DNA of 64,000 bases from Mesorhizobium prunaredense (lineage in GTDB: Bacteria; Pseudomonadota; Alphaproteobacteria; Rhizobiales; Rhizobiaceae), in the NCBI RefSeq assembly GCF_900156895.1, contig NZ_FTPD01000005.1, positions 21,977 to 85,976 on the forward strand, read 5' to 3'. Shown in pieces: positions 57,053-64,000 of this stretch. The translations under genes and the position numbers were made by a program. The notes beneath the pieces are model-generated. The model was not told the DNA's origin. It saw only the letters and a program-made list of their open reading frames with translations, and searched no databases. The stretch's first letter is position 1. Each line of letters begins with the position of its first letter.

Positions 57053-57259
57053 ATGACCCAAAACATGGAAACCGATCCGTTCAACGTGTCGATGCGCAAG
57101 TTCCTGAAGCAGGTCGGCGTAACCTCGCAGCAGGCGATCGAAAAGGCCGTGGCCGATGCGGGACTGAAAGGGCAGGGGCCCCTGACCGTGAGAGCCGTGA
57201 TTACGGCTGAACGCGCCGGTCTGCACCACGTCGTCGAAGGCGAAATCGACCTTGGCTGA
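57053..57259 (+). CDS. DUF6494 family small protein
   Basis: A 68-residue protein starting MTQNMETDPFNVSMRKFLKQ and continuing VGVTSQQAIEKAVADAGLKG. It matches the short proteobacterial DUF6494 family, which has no known function. It is soluble, with an AGAGGC about eight bases upstream. It lies between the broken WD40 gene and the tungstate regulator with no obvious partner. Confidence 0.75.
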   Translation: MTQNMETDPFNVSMRKFLKQVGVTSQQAIEKAVADAGLKGQGPLTVRAVITAERAGLHHVVEGEIDLG

Positions 57260-57301
57260 ATAGGTGCGACGGTGCGCCCGGCGCCCCATCGCCCCCCCAC
57301 A

Positions 57302-58177
57302 TCAATGGAAGAACCGGACCTGCCCGGCTGGGCCGGTGTCATACCCGGTGAGTTCTGCGGCGCGCTGAGCGAAGCTGTCCTGGGCCATGAGGCGGATCAG
57401 CGCCTGGATCGAAGGCTGGAAATAGGTTCGCTGCCGCATCAGCAGATCGAAATTCTCCCACGCCAATGAGACGAACTCGAGGCCGGCGGCGCGCGCGGCC
57501 GCGCGTGTGGCGATGCCGCAATCGGCCCTGCCGGTCCGGATCGCGGCAGCGAGATCCGGCCCTGTCAGGCATGGCGGCTCGAGCCGGTTCAACCGCCTCT
57601 GGTTGGCGCCGGCGCGGGCGACCAGGACATCCAGCAACATTTGGGCTCCGGCCCCAACCTGGCGCATCGCTATTTTGGCGCCGCTTTCAAGGACATCGGC
57701 TAGGCTGTTGAGTGATCGGGGGTTGCCCGGCGGCAGCAGCAGCCCTTGTTCGCGCCGCGTGAAACCGATCAGCACCGCATCGTGCAGCCGCGGCATGGCG
57801 CGCGCGGCCTCCACATTGGGGTCGGCTGCATCATTGTGGAAATGGATCGCCGCGGCGGCAACCTCGCCACGCAAAAGACGCGCAACGCCGCCTGCCGTCC
57901 CCTCGGTCAGCGAGGCGAGGCCGGAGCCCGCCTGACGAAGGCTCCATTCAAGCAGGTCGTCCTGGCTGCCGCCAACTATGGGCGGCGGCTCGGGCGGAAT
58001 CATTCCGTCGGGATGCGCCAATCCCGAAAGAACCCACCGGTCGAGTTCGTTGCGCGGAAACAGCCACTTGCCCGTCACTTTGCTGCACGGGATGCGGTTT
58101 TTGGCGACCAATTCGTAAAGCTTGCGTTCGCCAAGGCGCAAATAGTCTGCGGCTTCCACAGTCGTCAGCAAGTCCAT
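57302..58177 (-). CDS. HTH / PBP-like regulator of tungstate-molybdate uptake
   Basis: A 291-residue regulator. Residues 1-60 are an excisionase-type helix-turn-helix (LTTVEAADYLRLGERKLYEL, KVTGKWLFPRNELDRWV). Residues about 85-285 form a periplasmic-binding-protein-like domain (AAAIHFHNDAADPN, IAMRQVGAGAQMLLDVLVAR, GRADCGIATRAAARAAGLEF). Regulators of this build sense tungstate or molybdate. It is divergent from tupBCA with 96 bases between; an 8-bp palindrome TATGCATA near 58188-58195 could be part of its operator. Confidence 0.82.
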   Translation of the reverse strand: MDLLTTVEAADYLRLGERKLYELVAKNRIPCSKVTGKWLFPRNELDRWVLSGLAHPDGMIPPEPPPIVGGSQDDLLEWSLRQAGSGLASLTEGTAGGVARLLRGEVAAAAIHFHNDAADPNVEAARAMPRLHDAVLIGFTRREQGLLLPPGNPRSLNSLADVLESGAKIAMRQVGAGAQMLLDVLVARAGANQRRLNRLEPPCLTGPDLAAAIRTGRADCGIATRAAARAAGLEFVSLAWENFDLLMRQRTYFQPSIQALIRLMAQDSFAQRAAELTGYDTGPAGQVRFFH

Positions 58178-58273
58178 CCTGCAATGTTATGCATATTCCT
58201 GCGCAAGTTCAATTGTTTGACGAATGCGGAGCAAATGCAGCAGAAATAGCAGGGAAAGGACGCAGCGCAGGGA

Positions 58274-58966
58274 ATGTCAGAAGGCCTAGATGCATGGCAG
58301 CTTATCGCGAGCGGCGACGCGACGCTGATCTCGATAGTGCGTCTTTCGCTGACCGTCACCCTGGCCGCCGTCGCAGTTGCGGCCGTCGTGGGACTGCCGC
58401 TCGGGGCGTTGCTGGCACTGACGCGTTTTCCGGGACGTTCCACGCTCGTCGTGCTCGTTAACGGCTTCATGGGCCTGCCGCCCGTTGTCGTCGGCCTGAC
58501 CGTTTACCTGCTGTTATCGCGATCAGGGCCGCTCGGCGAGTTCGGCCTGCTGTTCACACCGGCCGCCATGGTCATCGCGCAGGCGCTTCTCGTCGTGCCG
58601 ATCATCGCGGCTCTGACGCGCCAGACCATCGAGGATTTGTGGCGCGAATATCGCGACGAACTGACAGCGATGGGCGTCGGCCCGACAGGCAGGGTGGCGA
58701 CGCTCTTGTGGGACAGCCGCTTCAGCCTGATCACCGCACTGCTCGCCGGCTTCGGGCGGGCGGCGGGCGAAGTCGGCGCAGTCATGATCGTCGGCGGCAA
58801 TATAGAGGGCTTTACCCGAACCATGACCACCACGATCGCGCTCGAAACCTCAAAGGGAGACCTGCCGCTCGCGATGGGTCTCGGCGCCATCCTGATCGGC
58901 CTCATTCTTGCCATCAATGCCGCTGCCTGGGGCCTTCGATTGTGGTCGGAGCAACGGGTGGCTTGA
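58274..58966 (+). CDS. tupB: Tungstate ABC transporter permease
   Basis: A 230-residue permease with about five membrane segments. LTALGVGPTGR-type coupling region appears as DELTAMGVGPTGRVATLLWD, and GFGRAAGEVGAVMIVGGNIE is characteristic of TupB/WtpB permeases. Start choice: the ATG at 58274 has AAGGA 13 bases upstream and AGGG immediately before it, so spacing is imperfect. Its TGA overlaps the next ATG (TGATG). With the following two genes it forms a tungstate (possibly molybdate) importer. Confidence 0.87.
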   Translation: MSEGLDAWQLIASGDATLISIVRLSLTVTLAAVAVAAVVGLPLGALLALTRFPGRSTLVVLVNGFMGLPPVVVGLTVYLLLSRSGPLGEFGLLFTPAAMVIAQALLVVPIIAALTRQTIEDLWREYRDELTAMGVGPTGRVATLLWDSRFSLITALLAGFGRAAGEVGAVMIVGGNIEGFTRTMTTTIALETSKGDLPLAMGLGAILIGLILAINAAAWGLRLWSEQRVA

Positions 58967-59691
58967 TGATGCGGGCCGCGCTGACCGACCTTCCTCTCAT
59001 TCTGGACCGGGTCTCGCTCAGCGCCGGCGCCACGACTATGCTGGACCGCCTGGACCTTGCGATTACGCCCGGTGCGCCGACACTCGTGCTCGGTCCCAAT
59101 GGCGCGGGCAAGACGTCACTGCTTCGGGTTTGCATGGGACTTGCTGCGCCTTCCGCAGGAACTGTGAGCTGGGGTGGGCGCACCGATCGCGGGCTCGGGC
59201 GCCGGGCAATGCTGCTCCAGAAACCGGTGATGCTGCGCCGCTCCGTCGCCGCCAATGTGGCCTACGGACTGGCGCAAGCTGGCTGTCCGCGCCATCGTCG
59301 CGCCGCACGCACCGAGGAGCTTCTCGATCGTGTGGGCCTTCTGGGCCTGGCGGCGCGACCTGCGCGGCGCTTGTCCGGCGGCGAGCAACAGCGCGTGGCG
59401 CTTGCCCGGGCACTGGCGCGCGAACCCGAGATCCTGCTGCTCGATGAGCCCACCGCCAGCCTTGATCCCGCTGCAACCCGCCATGTCGAGGAGATCATTC
59501 TGATGGCCTCCCAATCGGGCACCAAGATCGTCATGGCTTCGCACGATCTCGGCCAGGTGCGCCGGCTTGCGGGAGATGTCGTCTTCCTCGTTCGCGGCCG
59601 ACTGTGCGAGCACGCCAGCGTCGGTGATTTTTTCGATCGCCCCTCATCCGCAGAAGCTGCCGCCTTTATCCATGGGGAGCTTGTTCTTTGA
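58966..59691 (+). CDS. tupC: Tungstate ABC transporter ATPase
   Basis: A 241-residue ATPase: VLGPNGAGKTSLLRVCMGLA (Walker A), LQKPVMLRRSVAANVAYGL (Q-loop), LSGGEQQRVALARALAREPE (signature) and ILLLDEPTASLD (Walker B), with MASHDLGQVRRL as switch. Two consecutive ATG codons (58966, 58969) overlap or follow the permease stop. Its stop overlaps the TTG start of the binding protein gene, so all three are coupled. Confidence 0.88.
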   Translation: MMRAALTDLPLILDRVSLSAGATTMLDRLDLAITPGAPTLVLGPNGAGKTSLLRVCMGLAAPSAGTVSWGGRTDRGLGRRAMLLQKPVMLRRSVAANVAYGLAQAGCPRHRRAARTEELLDRVGLLGLAARPARRLSGGEQQRVALARALAREPEILLLDEPTASLDPAATRHVEEIILMASQSGTKIVMASHDLGQVRRLAGDVVFLVRGRLCEHASVGDFFDRPSSAEAAAFIHGELVL

Positions 59692-60551
59692 TCGCGGAAA
59701 CGGAGCGTCCAGTGCTGAACCGTCGGCTGTTTACCGCAATTGCGGTCATTTTGACTTTCCTCGCCTCCAGCGGCGCATCGGCCAACGCACAGGAACAGTC
59801 GATCGTCGTGGCCTCGACGACATCGACACGGGATTCCGGCCTTTTCGACCACATACTGCCTTTGTTCACCGCAAAGTCCGGTATCGAGGTGAGGGTGGTC
59901 GCGCAGGGAACCGGCCAGGCCCTCGACGCCGGCCGCCGGGGAGACGCGGACGTGGTCTTCGTCCATGCCAGGGCGCAGGAGGAGAAATTCGTCGAGCAAG
60001 GTTTTGGCGTGAGACGCTTCGATGTGATGTACAATGATTTCGTCCTGATCGGACCCAGAAGCGATCCGGCCGGCATCAAGGGCTCGCCGGATATCGCAGT
60101 CGCCTTTACATCGATCCAGCGCAATAAAGCTGCTTTTGTTTCCCGCGGCGACAAATCCGGAACCCACTTTGCAGAACTCGGACTCTGGAAGGCGGCAGGT
60201 GTCGACATCGCGGCGGTGAGGGGGCCCTGGTACAAGGAGATAGGTCAGGGCATGGGCGCTGCGCTCAACACAGCCAGCGCCATGGATGCCTATGTGCTTT
60301 CCGATCGCGCCACATGGCTGGCGTTCAAGAACCGCGGCGAACTGGAGATCGCGGTCGAAGGCGACAAAAGGCTGTTCAACCAGTACGGCGTCATGCTGGT
60401 GAATCCCGCGAGGCATCCGAGCGTCAAGGCCGAACCCGGCCAACGTTTCGTCGATTGGCTGATCTCGCCTGAAGGACAGCAGGCGATCGGCGAGTACAAA
60501 ATTGACGGCCAGCAACTCTTCTTCCCGAACGCTGAGCAGAAGCGCTCCTGA
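59688..60551 (+). CDS. tupA: Tungstate-binding periplasmic protein
   Basis: A 287-residue binding protein starting at TTG, overlapping the ATPase stop, with GGGGAGC upstream. A signal peptide (NRRLFTAIAVILTFLASSGA) precedes IVVASTTSTRDSGLFDHILP, whose TTTS-type motif is the oxyanion-binding signature of TupA. RGDKSGTHFAELGLWKAAG is the second ligand segment. The order tupB-tupC-tupA is unusual, since tupA often comes first. Confidence 0.9.
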   Translation: MIAETERPVLNRRLFTAIAVILTFLASSGASANAQEQSIVVASTTSTRDSGLFDHILPLFTAKSGIEVRVVAQGTGQALDAGRRGDADVVFVHARAQEEKFVEQGFGVRRFDVMYNDFVLIGPRSDPAGIKGSPDIAVAFTSIQRNKAAFVSRGDKSGTHFAELGLWKAAGVDIAAVRGPWYKEIGQGMGAALNTASAMDAYVLSDRATWLAFKNRGELEIAVEGDKRLFNQYGVMLVNPARHPSVKAEPGQRFVDWLISPEGQQAIGEYKIDGQQLFFPNAEQKRS

Positions 60552-60592
60552 AGTCGGTTGCAAAGCGGGTTGCATCTGCCACATCATCGGAC

Positions 60593-61723
60593 ATGATGAG
60601 AATGCAGCCTTCCGTCGGCGCGCTGACCGGTCTCGAAGCGGCTCTCGCCGCACTCCTCGACGGAGTGGAGCCGGTCGCGCCCACTCTTTTGCCGCTTGAC
60701 CAGACGCTTGGGAAGATCGGCGCCGCCATGCCGCCCCTGGCACACGCGCAGCCCATCCGCGACACGGCAAAGACAGACGGCTGGGCGTGCCGCGCGCTCG
60801 ATCTTGCCGGTGCGTCCGCCTATTCGCCGCTGCCGCTAATGGCAATTCCGGTCTGGGTAGAGGCAGGCGGCGCCATGCCGGCGGGATGCGATTGCGTTCT
60901 CGACGCCGATCTCATCGATTGCAGCGGCCCGATGCCCCAAGCACTCGAGGAAGCAGCACCGGGCCAGGGCGTGCGACGCGCTGGCGAGGACATGGAGGCG
61001 GGCCGACCGCTCATTCTTGCAGGGCACAGGCTGTCAGCCGCGGACCTCCTGACCGTGCGGAGTGTCGGGATTGGTGAAATTGCGGTGCGGGCGCCGCAGG
61101 TGCGCCTGATCGATGTCGCCGCCCCGGCGAGCGATACTTCCACGGGCCATCTTATCGCCGACCTCGCAAGAGCCTCTGGCGCGACGGTGTTCGATATCGA
61201 AACGGTTACGCGCGACGCCAGATCCGTCGCCCAGGCACTTGGCAAGGCAGCCGGCGATTTGATCATCCTGATTGGAGGCACTGGTGCGGGGCGCGCCGAC
61301 GCTACAGCCGACGCGCTTGCTGCGCGTGGGGCGCTTATTGCCCACAACATAGCGCTACAGCCCGGCCGAACCGCGGCGATCGGCCGGCTCGACGCGGTCC
61401 CGATCATTGCTCTGCCCGCCGCGCCCGATCAGGCCTTTGGAGCCTTTCTGGCGCTTGTTCAGCCGGCTATCGATCGCCTGTCGGGCAGGAGCGCCCGGCG
61501 ACAGATGGTCCTGGCGCTGGAGCGAAAAATCTCCTCCACGGTCGGACTGGCCGAGATCGTCCTCCTGAAGCAGGAACAAGACAGATGGCGGCCGCTTGCG
61601 ATCGGCGATTTTTCGCTGGAGGCGATCCGCCTGGCGGATGCATGGCTTGCCATTCCAGGCGGCAGTGAGGGCTGTGCCGCGGGAACAGCTGTCGGCGCCT
61701 TTGTGTTCGACGTTCCCAGATGA
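60593..61723 (+). CDS. MoeA-like molybdopterin-binding protein (divergent)
   Basis: A 376-residue protein with the MoeA outline: KTDGWACRALDLAG replaces the usual MDGYA segment, AGGAMPAGCDCVLDADLIDC corresponds to P-x-GADAVV, and IILIGGTGAGRADATADALA to the GGxSxG-D motif. Several canonical residues differ, so insertion activity is uncertain. It lies 41 bases after tupA and 7 bases before the larger MoeA-PBP gene, implying one operon. It may handle tungsto- or molybdopterin in a specialised way. Confidence 0.72.
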   Translation: MMRMQPSVGALTGLEAALAALLDGVEPVAPTLLPLDQTLGKIGAAMPPLAHAQPIRDTAKTDGWACRALDLAGASAYSPLPLMAIPVWVEAGGAMPAGCDCVLDADLIDCSGPMPQALEEAAPGQGVRRAGEDMEAGRPLILAGHRLSAADLLTVRSVGIGEIAVRAPQVRLIDVAAPASDTSTGHLIADLARASGATVFDIETVTRDARSVAQALGKAAGDLIILIGGTGAGRADATADALAARGALIAHNIALQPGRTAAIGRLDAVPIIALPAAPDQAFGAFLALVQPAIDRLSGRSARRQMVLALERKISSTVGLAEIVLLKQEQDRWRPLAIGDFSLEAIRLADAWLAIPGGSEGCAAGTAVGAFVFDVPR

Positions 61724-61730
61724 GTCGGTG

Positions 61731-63677
61731 ATGACCAGATCCACCCGCCAAGATACCGGCCAGGAGCAGTTCCTGACGGTCCTGTCGCGCGACGAGGCGC
61801 TCGCCCGTTTCGAGGCCGCGCTATTTCCCAGGACGATCCCGACCGAAGAACTGATGCTGGCGGATGCGCTTGGGCTGGCGCTTGCCAGTGATGTCACGGC
61901 TCCGATCGACGTGCCGCCCTTCGACCGTTCGAACGTCGATGGTTTTGCCGTGCGCGCCGCCGACATCGCCACCGCGTCGGAGGCGCTTCCTGCCAGGCTC
62001 CTGCTCAACCGCGAAACGATCGCCTGCGGCGTCGCCCCGCAAATCCCTGTGCTCGCAGGCACCGCCACCTCGATCTCGACGGGCGGGCCCGTGCCGCGCG
62101 GCGCCGATGCCATCGTCATGGTGGAGCACACACAACCGGCCGAAGGCGAAGCCATCGAGGTCAGGCGCGGAGTCTCGCCCGGCCAGTTCATCTCGCATGC
62201 CGGATCCGATATTGCCCGCGGTGAGGTTCTGCTGCGCGCCGGAACGGTGATCGGCTCGCGTGAAATCGGCATGCTTGCCGCCTGCGGAGTTGCGCTGGTG
62301 ACGGTGGCGCGCAAGCTGCGGGTGGCGGTTTTGTCGACCGGCGACGAACTTGTCCAACCGGGCGACACCCTGCGACCCGCCGGCATTTACGACGCCAATG
62401 GCGCAATCGTCAGCGCCGCGATAGCTGAAAATGGCGGCCAGGCGAGCTTTCTCGGCGCCTATCCGGATGACGAAGCCACGCTGGAAGCCGCCATGCGCGA
62501 GGCGCTAGCGGCGCATGACGTGCTGATACTGTCGGGTGGGACGTCCAAGGGCGCGGGTGATGTCAGCCACCGCATCGTGAACCGTCTCGGCGCGCCCGGC
62601 ATCGTTGCCCATGGCGTGGCGCTGAAGCCGGGAAAGCCGCTTTGTCTCGCTGTTTGCGACGGCAAGCCGGTCGTCGTGCTGCCGGGATTCCCGACTTCGG
62701 CCATGTTCACTTTCCACGACATGATCGTACCTGTGCTGCGCCGCATGGCGGGCCTGCCGCCTCGGACCGAAGCGAAGCTCGCGGCAAAGGTTCCGTTGCG
62801 CATTCAGTCCGAACTCGGCCGCACGGAGTTCGTGATGGTATCGCTGGTCGAGGGTGAGCAGGGGCTGGTCGCCTATCCCACCGGCAAGGGCTCGGGGGCG
62901 ATAACGTCCTTTGCCCAGGCGGACGGCTTCATCAGCATCGAAGCTTTAGCCGACAATATGCCTGCCGGAAGCGAGGCGTCGGTGACGCTGTTCACACCGC
63001 ACGTGCGTGTTCCCGATCTCGTGGTGATCGGCAGCAACTGCACCGGCCTGGATCTTGTCGTGGGTATTCTGTTTCGCGCCGGCCTGACCGTGCGGTCTAT
63101 CGCGGTCGGCAGCCTGGGCGGCCTGGCCGCGGCCAAGCGGGGCGAGTGCGATATCGCGCCCATTCACCTCTTCGACACCAGGACGCAAAGCTACAATGCG
63201 CCGTTCCTGAGCGACGGCCTCGAACTCGTGCAGGGGTGGCGACGCATGCAGGGCATCGTCTACCGCCCGGGCGACGTTCGCTTCCAGGGGACCGACCCGG
63301 AGGAGGCGGTGCGAGCCGCACTCGCCGATCCCAATTGCATGATGGTCAACCGCAACCAGGGCTCGGGTACGCGCATCCTGATCGACCAACTGCTTGGTGC
63401 GGCGCGTCCCGACGGATATTGGAACCAGCCCCGCTCGCACAATGCCGTCGCGGCGGCCGTCGCACAGAACCGAGCGGACTGGGGCGTCACCATTGCGCCG
63501 GTGGCGCGCTCAGCCGGGCTCGGTTTCATTGCGCTGAAGGAAGAGCATTATGATTTCGCGCTGGTCTCTGCCCGCAAGGAGCGACCCGCGGTGCAGGCCT
63601 TCCTTGCCGCGCTCGCTTCGCCTGAATTCAACGAGGGGGTCGAGCGCATGGGTTTTACCCGACCCGGCCAAGTGTGA
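61731..63677 (+). CDS. MoeA fused to PBP-like domain
   Basis: A 648-residue fusion. Residues 1-410 are a full MoeA: FDRSNVDGFAVRAADIA, GGPVPRGADAIVMVEHTQPA, LSTGDELVQPGDTLRPAGIY and ILSGGTSKGAGDVSHRIV. Residues about 425-640 form a periplasmic-binding-protein-like domain (VVIGSNCTGLDLVVGILFRA, MMVNRNQGSGTRILIDQLLG, ADWGVTIAPVARSAGLGFIA), related in kind to the domain of the regulator at 57302. MoeA inserts molybdate or tungstate into adenylylated molybdopterin; the extra domain may bind or sense the oxyanion. The ATG at 61731 avoids overlap with the previous gene. Confidence 0.88.
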   Translation: MTRSTRQDTGQEQFLTVLSRDEALARFEAALFPRTIPTEELMLADALGLALASDVTAPIDVPPFDRSNVDGFAVRAADIATASEALPARLLLNRETIACGVAPQIPVLAGTATSISTGGPVPRGADAIVMVEHTQPAEGEAIEVRRGVSPGQFISHAGSDIARGEVLLRAGTVIGSREIGMLAACGVALVTVARKLRVAVLSTGDELVQPGDTLRPAGIYDANGAIVSAAIAENGGQASFLGAYPDDEATLEAAMREALAAHDVLILSGGTSKGAGDVSHRIVNRLGAPGIVAHGVALKPGKPLCLAVCDGKPVVVLPGFPTSAMFTFHDMIVPVLRRMAGLPPRTEAKLAAKVPLRIQSELGRTEFVMVSLVEGEQGLVAYPTGKGSGAITSFAQADGFISIEALADNMPAGSEASVTLFTPHVRVPDLVVIGSNCTGLDLVVGILFRAGLTVRSIAVGSLGGLAAAKRGECDIAPIHLFDTRTQSYNAPFLSDGLELVQGWRRMQGIVYRPGDVRFQGTDPEEAVRAALADPNCMMVNRNQGSGTRILIDQLLGAARPDGYWNQPRSHNAVAAAVAQNRADWGVTIAPVARSAGLGFIALKEEHYDFALVSARKERPAVQAFLAALASPEFNEGVERMGFTRPGQV

Positions 63678-63688
63678 GATATCCGGGG

Positions 63689-64000
63689 CTAAGGGTCGGT
63701 AAGCTGCCAAACGAGCCGTTCGGCCTCGGCAAAATCTGTGACCGTGTTGACATTGAAGAAGGGGTCTACCGGCTTGTCCGGCCAGGACGCGGTGGCAACC
63801 TGGTAGCGAGCCGTCCACAGGTCGATCTTGCGAACGCCCTCGTCGACGAGTGCGTGGCGTAACGCATCGCGCATCGCCACTTGCCAGAGTCCGATGACAG
63901 GATGCGTCCGACCCGCTGACATCGCCACCGCCAAATCCGCAGCTTTCTCCATGCGCGCCCGATGCAGCCGTTCGACGAGGTCGCGCGGCATGAAAGGACA
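63689..64000 (-). CDS. mobA: Molybdenum cofactor guanylyltransferase, C-terminal part (cut by window)
   Basis: The frame continues past the window end as [12 protein letters not shown], matching the D-CPFLP segment of MobA, which makes molybdopterin guanine dinucleotide. The visible part ends with [20 protein letters not shown], the FxNxNTPxD signature of the family. About 104 residues of roughly 200 are present. It is convergent with the MoeA-PBP gene, 11 bases apart, and fits the Moco context. Confidence 0.85.
   Translation of the reverse strand, partial: CPFMPRDLVERLHRARMEKAADLAVAMSAGRTHPVIGLWQVAMRDALRHALVDEGVRKIDLWTARYQVATASWPDKPVDPFFNVNTVTDFAEAERLVWQLTDP

Noticed and set aside
1..64000. 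CRISPR arrays, rRNA and tRNA genes
   Set aside because: No regularly spaced repeats of CRISPR type and no cloverleaf or rRNA-like sequence were seen by eye; a covariance search was not possible.

Overview
The window looks like a chromosome segment of a Rhizobiales alphaproteobacterium, most likely Mesorhizobium or another Phyllobacteriaceae. The grounds are high GC, ExoF-type polysaccharide genes, short rhizobial intergenic palindromes (14486 and 39620), TauABC/GMC/RidA amine-catabolic genes, and a tungstate/molybdenum block. This assignment rests on remembered family distributions, not on a search.

Region 1 (1-25.2 kb) is an exopolysaccharide locus. It encodes a WecG/TagA glycosyltransferase, a Wzx flippase, a Wzz-like co-polymerase with a degenerate kinase domain, a Wzy-like polymerase, an ExoF-like export protein, three more glycosyltransferases, a GMC oxidoreductase coupled to one of them, and the priming sugar-phosphate transferase. 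Behind the priming enzyme lies a compact module: a PqqD-HPr-kinase fusion, a nucleotidyltransferase-like protein and a 78-residue peptide with a twin-arginine leader. On the opposite strand sits a type I secretion ABC/HlyD pair with a beta-helix protein that is probably its cargo. A paralogous beta-helix protein with a Tat-like leader lies 12 kb away. The locus ends in debris: a DegT aminotransferase fragment and an IS630 remnant.

Region 2 (25.3-29.8 kb) holds a LuxR-type response regulator, then remnants of a Crp/Fnr regulator, an IS5-type transposase and an unrecognised gene, followed by a gene-poor stretch with the first of three copies of a ~195-bp dispersed repeat.

Region 3 (29.8-43.2 kb) is a catabolic locus for an organic nitrogen compound: a NitT/TauT-type importer, GMC dehydrogenase, flavin monooxygenase-like protein, RidA, DUF1028 protein, aldehyde dehydrogenase (frameshifted at its catalytic cysteine), LysR regulator, ArgE-like deacylase and a trimethylamine-dehydrogenase-family flavoprotein. 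Near-identical 15-bp palindromes with T-N11-A spacing precede three transcription starts, which suggests one LysR regulon.

Region 4 (43.2-57.3 kb) is a mixture: SDR and NmrA remnants, a cNMP-binding patatin phospholipase, a caspase-like protein, two more repeat copies, an RND efflux pair, a large 2OG-Fe(II) oxygenase, a broken WD40 gene and a DUF6494 protein.

Region 5 (57.3-64 kb) is a tungstate/molybdate and Moco block: an HTH-PBP regulator divergent from tupBCA, two MoeA-type genes (one fused to a PBP-like domain) and convergent mobA, cut by the window end.
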